A DNA stretch of 64,000 bases from Mucilaginibacter rivuli (GCF_019391655.1 NZ_JAHXPQ010000001.1:310001-374000), one strand, 5' to 3'; positions 24,436-33,558 are shown, counted from the first letter of the stretch. The notes: generated by a model from the sequence alone, not told the origin. Numbers and translations are program-made.

Positions 24436-25086
24436 TTAAACGCTCAAAGGTTCGGGATGTTTCCCCGGCCTGGCATAAGCTAAACGGCCAAGGCTTTGTG
24501 TGGTGTGATAACTATCTAACCCGGCTACCGTTACCGAGCCTGCTTCTTCCAGACTTACATAGCCATCCGGGCTTATCAGTTGCTCATCTAAAATTAAGTA
24601 TATTATTTCGCCAATTACGATACAGGTATTGTTAATTGACACTTCGATGATCTCGCTCAATTTTAAACCTATTTTTATTGTAGCCTCTTTAACGAAGGGT
24701 GCTTTAAAACCTTCAATATATTGCTCATTAAAGCCACAAGCCTCAAACTCCGATTCGCCGGCCGCGTACCTTGCGCTTGTTTGGTGCGCTTGTTCATACC
24801 ATTGTGGTAATATGTTGTTTAAAGTGTACGTGCCTGTAGCCTTAATATTATTTAGGGTTTCGTGTTCGGCCCCGTCGGGTCTTATTACCATTCCCAACAA
24901 CGGCGGGTTTGCACCAACGTGGAAAATGGAATTAAACAAAGCCAGATTAGTGATACCTGCATCGTTTGCTGTGCCTACCATCTGCAAACTTTTAAATCCG
25001 GATACACTATTAACAAAATTTGCGCGATAACGCTTGTCCATGGCAAGGATATCGGTATTGGATATGATCATCTCCTTGTTATACAT
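24436..25086 (-). CDS. Flavin reductase family protein
   Basis: The 216-residue protein has the FMN-binding split-barrel fold: NFVNSVSGFKSLQMVGTANDAGITNLALFNSIFHVGANPPLLGMVIRP, the NIKATGTYTLNNI strand and the YHTTQSLGRLAYARP end. It reduces or carries flavin. Its start overlaps the end of the SDR gene by 8 bases, so the two are translationally coupled. Beside a cryptochrome gene it could supply reduced flavin; that is inference. Confidence 0.9.
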   Translation of the reverse strand: MYNKEMIISNTDILAMDKRYRANFVNSVSGFKSLQMVGTANDAGITNLALFNSIFHVGANPPLLGMVIRPDGAEHETLNNIKATGTYTLNNILPQWYEQAHQTSARYAAGESEFEACGFNEQYIEGFKAPFVKEATIKIGLKLSEIIEVSINNTCIVIGEIIYLILDEQLISPDGYVSLEEAGSVTVAGLDSYHTTQSLGRLAYARPGKHPEPLSV

Positions 25087-25795
25087 TCCTCAAATTACCT
25101 AAACCTCCATCAATACCTATCACCTGGCCGGTCATCCAGGTACTTTCGTCCGACAATAAAAACTTTGCCGCCGCCGCGATATCATCAGCTGTTCCAAATT
25201 TACCCAACGGGTGGCGTTTGGCCGATGCTTCCTTTTTTTCGGGTGTATTTAATAATACCGCGGCCAAAGGCGTATCAGTTAACGACGGGGCGATAACATT
25301 TACACGAATACGGCTCGGAGCCAATTCTGCCGCTAAGGATAGTGCTAAGCCCTCAACGCCACTTTTTGCCGCCGCGATACTGGCATGGAACCCCATGCCC
25401 GCCTTAGCTGCAACGGTACTAAATAATACTACGCTGGCCTCGGGAGTGTTTTTTAAAGCCTTTAAAGCTTGCTGTATCACCTCGGCAGCACCTACAACAT
25501 TTAGTTGGTAATCATTCAAAAAATCATTTTTGGTTAGGCGATGGAAAGGTTTTAAGTTAATGCTACCTACGCAGTAAACCAGGCCATGTAGTTGTTCAGG
25601 CAGCTGCGCGGCCAATGTGCCTACATCCGCTAACACATCCAGCTCTATATGTGTTACACCATCGGGCCACCCGGTTGATACATGCCTTGATGCATTATAT
25701 ACCGTGGCCCCTGCATTACGTAATTGCCTTACCAACGCCAATCCTATCCCCGAACTACCCCCAACCACTAAAATGTTTTTTCCTTCAAATCCCAT
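25079..25795 (-). CDS. SDR family NAD(P)-dependent oxidoreductase
   Basis: This 238-residue classical short-chain dehydrogenase has GGSSGIGLALVRQL at 12-25, the NxxG-like VYCVGS, the catalytic Ser in VLFSTVAA, an altered YxxxK (HASIAAAKSGVEGL, with H in place of the Tyr), and the closing TDTPLAA...ESTWMTGQVIGIDGGLG. The missing catalytic Tyr suggests an unusual or lost dehydrogenase activity. Its ATG overlaps the folE stop by one base (TAATG), and it overlaps the flavin reductase gene downstream. Confidence 0.9.
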   Translation of the reverse strand: MGFEGKNILVVGGSSGIGLALVRQLRNAGATVYNASRHVSTGWPDGVTHIELDVLADVGTLAAQLPEQLHGLVYCVGSINLKPFHRLTKNDFLNDYQLNVVGAAEVIQQALKALKNTPEASVVLFSTVAAKAGMGFHASIAAAKSGVEGLALSLAAELAPSRIRVNVIAPSLTDTPLAAVLLNTPEKKEASAKRHPLGKFGTADDIAAAAKFLLSDESTWMTGQVIGIDGGLGNLRNV

Positions 25796-26481
25796 TATGC
25801 GATATGTTTTAAAAATTCAGCTTTTGTATCTGCATCTAAAAATTTGCCGCTGTATTCGGCTGTTACTGTAGAGCTATCCGTATCCTTTATCCCGCGTGAT
25901 GATATACACATATGGTGCGCGTCTATCACTACAGCAACATCTTCGGTGTTTAATATTTCTTTTAATTCGTTGGCTATCTGTATGGTCAACCTTTCCTGCA
26001 CCTGCGGCCTTTGCGAGTAGTATTGTACAATGCGGTTCAATTTTGACAGGCCAATAACTTTCCCGCTGCTGATGTAAGCCACATGGGCCTTGCCGGTTAT
26101 GGGTACAAAGTGGTGTTCACAATTACTGTAAACAGCAATGTTCCGTTCCACCAGCATTTGTTTATACTGGTATTTGTTTTCAAACAGGGTTGGTTTAGGT
26201 TTATTTTTAGGATTTAGGCCCCCAAAAATTTCTTTAACATACATTTTGGCTACACGTTTGGGCGTTCCTTTCAAACTATCGTCGGTAAGGTCGAGCCCTA
26301 AAACGTTCATTATTTCTTTAAAATGCTTTTCAATCAGTTCAATTTTAAGATCGTCGTCTAATTCAAAAGCATCTGTTCGCAATGGGGTGTTAAAGTTGGT
26401 GGCAATATGATCATCGCCGATCGTATCAATTAAGTCTTCCGTAGCAGCGAATGCTGATTTTAATTGTTGTTGGTCTGTCAT
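25795..26481 (-). CDS. folE: GTP cyclohydrolase I
   Basis: FolE opens the pterin pathway, converting GTP to dihydroneopterin triphosphate for tetrahydrofolate. I place the start at 26481 (MTDQQQLKSAFAATE, 228 residues); the frame continues to 26511 without family features. Zinc ligands are visible in NCEHHFVPITGKAHVAY (Cys, His) and HMCISSRG (Cys), with the substrate motif YSQRPQVQERLT. It heads the minus-strand block divergent from the DUF2256-cryptochrome pair. A DASH cryptochrome uses methenyltetrahydrofolate as antenna, so this copy may serve that cofactor. Confidence 0.95.
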   Translation of the reverse strand: MTDQQQLKSAFAATEDLIDTIGDDHIATNFNTPLRTDAFELDDDLKIELIEKHFKEIMNVLGLDLTDDSLKGTPKRVAKMYVKEIFGGLNPKNKPKPTLFENKYQYKQMLVERNIAVYSNCEHHFVPITGKAHVAYISSGKVIGLSKLNRIVQYYSQRPQVQERLTIQIANELKEILNTEDVAVVIDAHHMCISSRGIKDTDSSTVTAEYSGKFLDADTKAEFLKHIA

Positions 26482-26551
26482 GCAGTTTGTTAGCGTATAA
26501 TTGTGCAGCAATATTAAACACTATACGTAATGGATTATGCCGCGGGATTTT

Positions 26552-26559
26552 TAATTTTG
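26552..26559 (+). promoter_or_regulatory. -7 promoter element of the DUF2256-cryptochrome operon
   Basis: TAATTTTG is an exact TAnnTTTG match 25 bases before the DUF2256 ATG, in the gap divergent to folE. No light-regulator (LitR-type) palindrome was recognised. Confidence 0.5.
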
Positions 26560-26584
26560 TCAGTCTTGTGTTAAAAAACCCTGT

Positions 26585-26746
26585 ATGCCTGCCGGAGTAA
26601 AAAAAGAGAACCTGCCACAAAAGGTTTGCGAAGTTTGCAAACGCCCGTTTACCTGGCGAAAAAAGTGGGCCAAATGTTGGGATGATGTCAAATATTGCAG
26701 CGAAGCATGCAGGAAAAATAAAAAATTCGCAATTTTACCGGATTAG
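26585..26746 (+). CDS. DUF2256 zinc-finger-like small protein
   Basis: The 53-residue protein matches DUF2256: [20 protein letters not shown] followed by [15 protein letters not shown], with five cysteines (C15, C18, C31, C38, C42) that look like a small zinc site. DUF2256 genes are usual neighbours of cryptochrome/photolyase genes; here the stop is 19 bases before the cryptochrome start, with an upstream -7 element, so the two form an operon. Function unknown. Confidence 0.88.
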   Translation: MPAGVKKENLPQKVCEVCKRPFTWRKKWAKCWDDVKYCSEACRKNKKFAILPD

Positions 26747-26765
26747 CTGTACGTTAGGTTAAGAT

Positions 26766-28208
26766 ATGAGCGAAAAGACAATACTGGTTTGGTTTAGAAA
26801 TGATCTTCGCATTCACGACAATGAAATTTTAGTGGAGGCCATCCGTAAGGCCGATAAAGTTTTGCCCGTGTTTTGTTTCGATCCTTTCTATTTTAGAACC
26901 ACACAGTATGGTACGCTTAAAACAGGTAATTTCAGGGCAAAGTTTCTTATCGAGTCGGTGCAGAACTTACGCGATACTTTGCGTGGCTTAGGGGGCGAAC
27001 TAATTGTGCGCATGGGCGATCCGGTGCAGATCATCCCGCAATTGGCAGAACAATACCAGGTGGCCGAAGTTTATCATCACCGCGAAGTAGCTTTCGAAGA
27101 AACCAATATATCATCAAAAGTTGAAGCCGTGCTCTGGAAGATAAAACTTAATCTTAAACATTTCATTGGCCATACCTTTTATCATAAAGAAGATCTTCCC
27201 TTTCCTATTAAAGATATCCCGGATGTGTTTACCGTATTCCGTAAAAAAGTAGAACGCGACAGTGATATCCGCCCTTGCTTTGAAACACCAACTGCAATTA
27301 CAGTACCATCAATTGCGGATGCAGGCGAAATGCCAACCATTGCGCAGTTAGGTTTAACAGAGCCGGTTGATGATAGCCGGGCAGTAATGCAGTTTACCGG
27401 AGGCGAAACAGAAGCATTGCAACGCATGAACCATTATTTCTGGGGAAGCGATAAGCTTAAAGCCTATAAGCTTACCCGAAACGGCTTGCTTGGCGCCGAT
27501 TATTCATCAAAATTTTCGCCATGGTTATCTGTCGGCTGCTTATCAACCCGGCAGGTGTATTGGGAGGTAAAGCGTTATGAGCAGGAGCGGGGCGCAAACG
27601 ATTCTACCTATTGGCTCATATTTGAATTGCTTTGGCGCGATTATTTCCGGTTTATGTTTAAAAAATATGGTAATCAGTTTTTTAAAGCAGGTGGTTTTAA
27701 AGGCGAAGCTCCCGAAGTTTCAGCGAACCAGGATGAACTGTTCGAAAAATGGAAGAATGGCCAAACGGGCATGCCTTTTATTGATGCTAACATGCGAGAG
27801 CTTAATGCTACCGGCTTTATGAGCAACAGGGGCCGCCAAAATGTAGCCAGCTTTTTAGTAAGAGACCTAAAAGTGAACTGGACCCGTGGCGCAGCTTATT
27901 TTGAAGAAAAACTGTTAGACTACTCGCCTGCCAGCAACTGGGGTAATTGGGCCTATGTAGCCGGTGTAGGGAATGATCCGCGTGAGAACCGCCATTTTAA
28001 TATCATTAAGCAAGCCACCGAATACGATCCTAAAGGCGAATACGTAAAAACCTGGTTGCCCGAACTGAAGGATATCCCCGCCAAGCTGGTACAAACCCCT
28101 TTCGCGTTAAGCATAAACGAATTAAATATGTACCACGTACAATTAGGCGTAAATTATCCTGGGTTTATTGCAGAAACAACTGAAAAAATTCTGCCTGTTA
28201 AAGTGTAA
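26766..28208 (+). CDS. DASH family cryptochrome/photolyase
   Basis: The 480-residue flavoprotein repairs UV lesions, mainly in single-stranded DNA, or senses blue light. The N-terminal antenna-binding domain opens KTILVWFRNDLRIHDNE, and the C-terminal FAD domain shows SSKFSPWLSVGCLSTRQVYWEV, LIFELLWRDYFRFMFKKYG, ANMRELNATGFMSNRGRQNVASFLV and DYSPASNWGNWAYVAGVGNDPRENRHFN, which is the CRY-DASH pattern. Likely cofactors are FAD and methenyltetrahydrofolate. Co-transcribed with DUF2256 and divergent from folE and a flavin reductase. Confidence 0.95.
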   Translation: MSEKTILVWFRNDLRIHDNEILVEAIRKADKVLPVFCFDPFYFRTTQYGTLKTGNFRAKFLIESVQNLRDTLRGLGGELIVRMGDPVQIIPQLAEQYQVAEVYHHREVAFEETNISSKVEAVLWKIKLNLKHFIGHTFYHKEDLPFPIKDIPDVFTVFRKKVERDSDIRPCFETPTAITVPSIADAGEMPTIAQLGLTEPVDDSRAVMQFTGGETEALQRMNHYFWGSDKLKAYKLTRNGLLGADYSSKFSPWLSVGCLSTRQVYWEVKRYEQERGANDSTYWLIFELLWRDYFRFMFKKYGNQFFKAGGFKGEAPEVSANQDELFEKWKNGQTGMPFIDANMRELNATGFMSNRGRQNVASFLVRDLKVNWTRGAAYFEEKLLDYSPASNWGNWAYVAGVGNDPRENRHFNIIKQATEYDPKGEYVKTWLPELKDIPAKLVQTPFALSINELNMYHVQLGVNYPGFIAETTEKILPVKV

Positions 28209-28255
28209 CATTCGTCCTGTGTTGACGTTATATTACATATCAAACTCAAACAGCT

Positions 28256-28375
28256 TTGAACTCTTTTGAAGAATTTACAGTAATAATTGGCTTGCTGGCT
28301 GTCGGCATCGAGGGGGTTTCATTATTTGTGCAATACCTGCGCAAAACTTTAACGCACAAAACAGGTTTAAAATAA
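28256..28375 (+). CDS. Possible 39-residue membrane peptide (TTG start)
   Basis: In the 350-base gap between the cryptochrome and sucA genes there is a 40-codon frame reading NSFEEFTVIIGLLAVGIEGV then SLFVQYLRKTLTHKTGLK, with one membrane helix and a basic end, which looks protein-like. It has no ATG; the only start is TTG, and a stop lies upstream in frame. I cannot assign a family. The rest of the gap holds a hairpin (28386-28411) and the sucA promoter. Confidence 0.3.
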   Translation: MNSFEEFTVIIGLLAVGIEGVSLFVQYLRKTLTHKTGLK

Positions 28376-28385
28376 GGCTAATATC

Positions 28386-28411
28386 ATTATTGTACCGATT
28401 GGTATAATAAT
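28386..28411. terminator. Hairpin in the cryptochrome-sucA gap
   Basis: ATTATTGTACC and GGTATAATAAT form an 11-base stem (one G-T pair) with a GATT loop. It is AT-rich with only a short T-run downstream, so a terminator role is plausible but weak. Confidence 0.35.
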
Positions 28412-28529
28412 TAGGCTTTTGCCCGATTTTGCTGAGAAAAATCATTAAACACTGCTTTTTAAGTGTAATTATTATCATTTTCTTAAAAGTTATTTCTAAT
28501 TTGATAGGTTTTTTGTGGCTTTTATATTT

Positions 28530-28537
28530 TAATTTTG
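28530..28537 (+). promoter_or_regulatory. -7 promoter element of sucAB
   Basis: TAATTTTG is an exact TAnnTTTG match 21 bases before the sucA ATG. A TTTG at 28512-28515 is 14 bases upstream, closer than the usual -33 spacing. Confidence 0.5.
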
Positions 28538-28558
28538 CATTGATTATAGATTTTTTAC

Positions 28559-31375
28559 ATGGATCGTCTCAATTATATAAACCCTGCCAACGCAGACTAC
28601 ATTAATTCTCTTTACGACGCCTTTAAACAAGATCCCGAATCGGTTGATTTTGGCTGGCAAAAGTTTTTTGAAGGCTTTGATTTCGGACAAGGATCAGCAC
28701 CGCGTGTTGCTACCGGCGGCACAACTGCCGATGCCGGCAGTAATGAGCATTTCTTAAAAGAGATCAATGTACTCAACATGATCAATGGTTACCGTTCGCG
28801 CGGGCACTTGTTCACCAAAACAAATCCGGTACGCGAGCGCCGCCAGTATTTCCCGGGTAAAGAACTCGAAACTTTCGGCTTTACTGATGCTGACCTGGAT
28901 ACCGTTTTTAACGCGGGCGTTGAGGTAGGCCTGGGTGCCGCTAAACTGCGTGATATACACGACTTATTAGAACAAACGTACTGCCAGGCTATTGGTGCCG
29001 AGTATAAATACATCCGTAACCCTATAAAAATAAAGTGGTTTGAAGACAGGATGGAGAAGGTGCGCAATACACCAAATTTTTCTATCAACGAGAAAAAGCA
29101 GATACTGAGCAAACTTAACGAAGCCGTTGTATTTGAGAACTTTTTAGGAACTAAATTTTTGGGCCAGAAACGTTTCTCGTTAGAAGGTGCCGAAGCCGTT
29201 ATACCGGCCCTTGATTCGGTTATTGAAAAAGGTGCCGATCTGGGCCTGGAAGAGTTTGTTATCGGTATGGCTCACCGCGGCAGGTTGAACGTGTTGTGTA
29301 ACATCATGAAGAAACCTTATAAAGAGATCTTCTCAGAGTTTCAGGGCAAAAGCTATGATGCAGAGTCGTCATTTGGTGGCGACGTGAAATATCACCTGGG
29401 TTACTCAAATGATATTGAAACCGTTAACGGTAAAAAGGTTCACTTAAGTTTAGTGCCAAACCCATCGCACCTTGAAACGGTTGACCCGGTTGTTGAGGGT
29501 TTAACGCGCTCAAAAATTGATTTTAAATACAATGGCGATTATAAAAAGATAGCACCTATATTGATACATGGTGATGCATCTATCGCGGGTCAGGGTATTG
29601 TTTACGAAGTTTTACAGATGATGAAACTTGACGGCTACCGCACAGGCGGCACCATTCACCTGGTTATTAATAACCAGATAGGTTTCACTACTAATTATAA
29701 AGATGCCCGTTCAAGTACTTACTGTACTGATATTGCAAAGACTGTATTATCGCCGGTATTCCACGTAAATGGCGATGATGCCGAAGCTTTGGCTTACGTG
29801 GTTAACCTGGCTATGGAGTATCGTCAAACTTTCCATGATGATGTGTTTATCGATATTTTATGCTACCGCCGTTACGGCCATAACGAGGCAGATGAGCCTA
29901 AATTCACTCAACCGTTATTGTATAAAGCTATCGAGTCGCACGCTAACCCGAAAGAGATATACAATCAAAAGCTGTTAGACCAGGGAAGCATTGGCGCTAC
30001 TTACGCTGCCGAATTGGAAAAAACATTCCGTGCGCAATTACAAAAAATGCTCGACGAGTCAAAAGCCGAAGAACACTTTACCCAAACCAGACCAATGTTT
30101 TTAGGCGCCTGGCAGGGTTTACACATTGCTAACGATAAAGAATTTAACTTATCGCCCGAAACAGCCATCTCCGAAAAGGAATTGCTGGAAATAGGAAAAG
30201 GTATTTCAACGCTGCCGGCCAATAAAGATTTCTTTAAAAAGATAGAAAAACTTTTTGAGGAGCGTAAAAACATGGCCAACAAAACCCAAGTGTTTGATTG
30301 GGCAATGGGCGAGTTAATGGCTTATGGCTCTTTGTTAAAAGAAGGCCACCATGTACGCCTGAGCGGCGAAGATGTTAAACGCGGTACCTTCTCGCACCGC
30401 CACGCGGTATTAACGCTTGAAGACTCGGAAGAAGAATATACACCATTAAATACTTTAGGTACCGAAGCTAAGTTTGAAGCTTTTAACTCCCTGCTATCTG
30501 AGTATGGCGTTTTAGGTTTTGAGTATGGCTACGCCCTTGCCGACCCGAATACATTAACCATTTGGGAAGCTCAATTTGGCGATTTCTTTAATGGTGCCCA
30601 AATTGTTGTTGACCAGTATATTACCAGCGCCGAAACTAAATGGCAACGTGGTAACGGTTTAGTAATGTTATTGCCACACGGCTATGAAGGCCAGGGGCCT
30701 GAACACTCATCGGCACGTATTGAGCGCTTTATGGAGCTTTGCGCCGATAACAATATACAGGTGGCTAACTGTACTACCCCTGCAAACTTTTTCCATATAC
30801 TGCGCCGCCAGCTACACCGCGATTTCCGTAAGCCTTTGGTTATTTTTACGCCTAAAAGTTTATTGCGTAATCCTAAATGTGTATCGCCTATCAGTGAGTT
30901 TACCAAAGGTAAATTCCGCGAGTTGATAGATGATGGCTATGCTAACGATAAAGCGGTTAAACGCGTACTATTCTGCTCAGGTAAAATTTATTATGACCTG
31001 TTGGACAAACAACAAGCAGATAAACGCAAAGATGTAGCCATTGTACGTGTGGAACAACTGTACCCAACACCTACAGTTCAAATGCTGAAAGTAAAAGCTA
31101 AATATGCTAATGCTAAAGAGTTTTTATGGGTGCAGGAAGAACCTGAAAATATGGGTGCCTGGCCTTATATGTGCCGCAAATTCCGCAAAAGTGAATTACA
31201 GTTAGATGTGATCTCCCGTAAGGAAAGCAGCAGCACGGCTACAGGTTATGCAAAACAACATACATCACAACAAATGTATATTGTTGGTAAAGCATTCGAA
31301 TCTCCGGCAGGAGAACAAGTAAAAAAAGCAGTTAAAAAAACGGTTGAAAAAATGGCCGAAACCAGCGCCGATTAA
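28559..31375 (+). CDS. sucA: 2-oxoglutarate dehydrogenase E1 component
   Basis: This thiamine-diphosphate enzyme decarboxylates 2-oxoglutarate in the TCA cycle and passes the succinyl group to lipoyl-E2. The 938-residue length is full. Visible are the N-terminal E2-binding tail (DRLNYINPANADYINSLYDAF), the RGHLFTKTNPV segment, GMAHRGRLNVLCNIMKKPYKEIFSEF, the ThDP motif HGDASIAGQGIVYE ... INNQIGFTT, and the C-terminal transketolase-like half with LLPHGYEGQGPEHSSARIERF. sucB follows 22 bases downstream; the E3 gene lpd is 8 kb away at 40487. Confidence 0.97.
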   Translation: MDRLNYINPANADYINSLYDAFKQDPESVDFGWQKFFEGFDFGQGSAPRVATGGTTADAGSNEHFLKEINVLNMINGYRSRGHLFTKTNPVRERRQYFPGKELETFGFTDADLDTVFNAGVEVGLGAAKLRDIHDLLEQTYCQAIGAEYKYIRNPIKIKWFEDRMEKVRNTPNFSINEKKQILSKLNEAVVFENFLGTKFLGQKRFSLEGAEAVIPALDSVIEKGADLGLEEFVIGMAHRGRLNVLCNIMKKPYKEIFSEFQGKSYDAESSFGGDVKYHLGYSNDIETVNGKKVHLSLVPNPSHLETVDPVVEGLTRSKIDFKYNGDYKKIAPILIHGDASIAGQGIVYEVLQMMKLDGYRTGGTIHLVINNQIGFTTNYKDARSSTYCTDIAKTVLSPVFHVNGDDAEALAYVVNLAMEYRQTFHDDVFIDILCYRRYGHNEADEPKFTQPLLYKAIESHANPKEIYNQKLLDQGSIGATYAAELEKTFRAQLQKMLDESKAEEHFTQTRPMFLGAWQGLHIANDKEFNLSPETAISEKELLEIGKGISTLPANKDFFKKIEKLFEERKNMANKTQVFDWAMGELMAYGSLLKEGHHVRLSGEDVKRGTFSHRHAVLTLEDSEEEYTPLNTLGTEAKFEAFNSLLSEYGVLGFEYGYALADPNTLTIWEAQFGDFFNGAQIVVDQYITSAETKWQRGNGLVMLLPHGYEGQGPEHSSARIERFMELCADNNIQVANCTTPANFFHILRRQLHRDFRKPLVIFTPKSLLRNPKCVSPISEFTKGKFRELIDDGYANDKAVKRVLFCSGKIYYDLLDKQQADKRKDVAIVRVEQLYPTPTVQMLKVKAKYANAKEFLWVQEEPENMGAWPYMCRKFRKSELQLDVISRKESSSTATGYAKQHTSQQMYIVGKAFESPAGEQVKKAVKKTVEKMAETSAD

Positions 31376-31397
31376 TTAGTTTACACGATATAATATT

Positions 31398-32945
31398 ATG
31401 AGTTTAGAAATCAAAGTTCCGCCGGTAGGCGAATCAATTACAGAAGTTACTTTATCGCGCTGGTTAAAAAAAGACGGCGATGTTGTTGCAATGGATGAGG
31501 TGATAGCTGAATTAGAATCGGACAAAGCGACATTTGAGCTGACTGCCGAGCAAGCCGGAACTTTAAAAACGATAGCTAAAGAAGGTGATACCATACCGGT
31601 AGGCGCTGTTGTATGCAAAATTGAAGATGGTGGTGCTGCGCCTGCAGCTGCCCCGGTTGCTGCTGATAAAGCACCTGCCGCCCCTGTTGAAGAAAAAGCT
31701 GCACCTGCAACTCCTGCCGCTGCTGCAAAAACATTAGAGGTAAAAGTTCCACCTGTAGGCGAGTCTATTACCGAAGTAACATTATCGCGCTGGATCAAAA
31801 AAGACGGTGATACTGTTGCAATGGATGAGGCCATTGCCGAGTTAGAATCAGATAAGGCAACATTCGAATTAACTGCCGAACAAGCAGGTACATTAAAAAC
31901 CATTGCTAAAGAAGGTGATGTATTGCCAATTGGCGCTGTGGTTTGCAGTATTGCCGGTGGTAGCGTGGCTGGTGGAGGCGCTCCTGTTGCTGCTGCTCCT
32001 GCCGCTGCTTCAGCACCTGCACCAACTGTTCAGGCAGATTCAAAAGGAAACTACGCATCAGGCACACCATCGCCTGCTGCAGGTAAAATATTAGCCGAAA
32101 AAGGTATTGATGCTGCATCAGTATCCGGTAACGGTGTAAATGGGCGCATCACTAAAGAAGATGCGTTGAACGCGCAGAAACCTGCCGCCGCCGCGCCCGC
32201 TGCTAAACCTGCTGTTGTTGCTGCGCCTGCCGCTGCACCGGGTTCACGCAATGAGCGCCGCGAAAAAATGTCGTCGTTGCGTAAAACGGTAGCTAAACGT
32301 TTGGTTGCTGTTAAAAACGAGACTGCCATGTTAACCACCTTTAACGAGGTTGATATGCAGCCGATAATGGAATTGCGTAGCAAATACAAAGATAAATTTA
32401 AAGAGAAACACGGCGTTGGCTTAGGCTTTATGTCGTTCTTCACCAAAGCGGTTTGCGAGGCATTGAAAGAATGGCCTGCCGTTGGCGCACGTATTGAAGG
32501 CGAAGAGATTGTATACAGCGATTTTGCTGATATCTCTATCGCTGTATCTGCACCTAAGGGTTTGGTGGTTCCGGTTATCCGTAACGCGGGTGCCATGAGC
32601 CTTGCCGAAATTGAGAAAGCCGTAGTTGTATTAGCAGGTAAAGCCCGCGAAAACAAACTGACCATTGAAGAAATGACCGGCGGTACCTTTACTATTACCA
32701 ATGGTGGTGTATTTGGCTCGATGATGTCGACGCCGATCATCAACTCGCCGCAATCGGCTATCCTGGGTATGCACAACATTATTGAGCGCCCGGTAGCCAT
32801 AAACGGACAAGTAGTTATCCGCCCTATGATGTACTTAGCCATGTCTTACGATCACCGCATCATCGATGGCCGCGAGTCGGTAAGCTTCCTGGTTCGCGTT
32901 AAGCAATTGTTGGAAGATCCTGCGAGGTTGTTATTGGGCGTTTAG
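31398..32945 (+). CDS. sucB: Dihydrolipoyllysine-residue succinyltransferase (E2) with two lipoyl domains
   Basis: E2 of the 2-oxoglutarate dehydrogenase complex; 515 residues against about 405 in Escherichia coli. The extra length is a second lipoyl domain. Domain 1 is at 3-75 (lipoyl Lys43 in ESDKATF) and domain 2 at 113-185 (Lys153); they agree at 65 of 73 positions. Ala/Pro-rich linkers follow each, then the peripheral subunit-binding domain (about 222-258; [20 protein letters not shown]), and the catalytic core with the His motif [11 protein letters not shown] near the end. It is transcribed with sucA and ends at a strong terminator. Confidence 0.96.
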   Translation: MSLEIKVPPVGESITEVTLSRWLKKDGDVVAMDEVIAELESDKATFELTAEQAGTLKTIAKEGDTIPVGAVVCKIEDGGAAPAAAPVAADKAPAAPVEEKAAPATPAAAAKTLEVKVPPVGESITEVTLSRWIKKDGDTVAMDEAIAELESDKATFELTAEQAGTLKTIAKEGDVLPIGAVVCSIAGGSVAGGGAPVAAAPAAASAPAPTVQADSKGNYASGTPSPAAGKILAEKGIDAASVSGNGVNGRITKEDALNAQKPAAAAPAAKPAVVAAPAAAPGSRNERREKMSSLRKTVAKRLVAVKNETAMLTTFNEVDMQPIMELRSKYKDKFKEKHGVGLGFMSFFTKAVCEALKEWPAVGARIEGEEIVYSDFADISIAVSAPKGLVVPVIRNAGAMSLAEIEKAVVVLAGKARENKLTIEEMTGGTFTITNGGVFGSMMSTPIINSPQSAILGMHNIIERPVAINGQVVIRPMMYLAMSYDHRIIDGRESVSFLVRVKQLLEDPARLLLGV

Positions 32946-32974
32946 CCCCTACGATTATCTGAAGAGAAATATAA

Positions 32975-32998
32975 AACCCGGTTTATCCGGGTTTTTTT
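32975..32998 (+). terminator. Terminator of sucAB
   Basis: AACCCGG-TTTAT-CCGGGTT followed by seven T residues is a standard intrinsic terminator 29 bases after the sucB stop. Confidence 0.85.
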
Positions 32999-33008
32999 GT
33001 TCCTTGGC

Positions 33009-33041
33009 AGATTTGACAACTTTTTAAAAGTTGTCAAATCT
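33009..33041. repeat. 33-base palindromic repeat, full copy
   Basis: AGATTTGACAACTTTT and its exact complement AAAAGTTGTCAAATCT (16 bases each) flank a single T. A half copy with one base change (AGATTTGTCAACTTTTAAAA) lies at 33559-33578, so the two flank the DinB gene. I recall similar palindromes scattered between genes in other Bacteroidota; that is memory and was not searched. Confidence 0.7.
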
Positions 33042-33049
33042 AATCCGTG

Positions 33050-33508
33050 TTACCCTACCAACTTCCTCATCGCCACAATGGTTCCAATATGCAAACCTTC
33101 GTGAAAAGGTAAAAATGCAACTGCCTCGGCAACGCTGGTCAACTCCGCACCGTAACGGGTTACCCATGCCGGGTAATTACTAAACATATCAGTTTGCAGG
33201 TCAGCCTCCAATTGGGTAAGCGTAGTACTGAACAGGCTGATGATATTTTCTACCTCGGTAGTATCAAAAATCCTTTCTGGCTTTGTGCCGGGTTTAAAGG
33301 TGTTAAAAAACTCCTCGCCAACAATGGTATCCAGGCCCGCGCGTTTGTAACATATTCCTTGTTGGGCGGCAATCATATGCCCGGCATTCCAGATAATGTT
33401 ATTATTAAAACCGGCAGGTATGGTATTTAACTGGTCAATGCTCAGTTCTTTAAGTATCTCTATCGCTTTGGTACGGGGCGCTGCTATAATTTCGAAAGCT
33501 TTGGTCAT
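33050..33508 (-). CDS. DinB family protein
   Basis: The 152-residue four-helix-bundle protein has the DinB-like pattern: ELSIDQLNTIPAGFNNNIIWNAGHMIAAQQGICY with the metal His in NAGHM, and the closing AEAVAFLPFHEGLHIGTIVAMRKLVG with the second His pair (HEGLH). Members are metal-dependent thiol transferases or have unknown roles. The gene stands alone between sucAB and a glycosyltransferase and is flanked by one full and one half copy of a palindromic repeat. Confidence 0.9.
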   Translation of the reverse strand: MTKAFEIIAAPRTKAIEILKELSIDQLNTIPAGFNNNIIWNAGHMIAAQQGICYKRAGLDTIVGEEFFNTFKPGTKPERIFDTTEVENIISLFSTTLTQLEADLQTDMFSNYPAWVTRYGAELTSVAEAVAFLPFHEGLHIGTIVAMRKLVG

Positions 33509-33558
33509 GTGATAATTGGTTATGGTTTACGTTTCAATATTACACAATAGGAAGTAAT

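Noticed and set aside
31376..31903. 175-codon open frame on the minus strand inside sucB
   Set aside because: It mirrors the Ala/Pro-rich linkers and repeated lipoyl domains of sucB; an open antisense frame follows from that codon use.
32051..32842. 263-codon antisense open frame inside sucB
   Set aside because: No family pattern, and fully covered by a well-supported gene.
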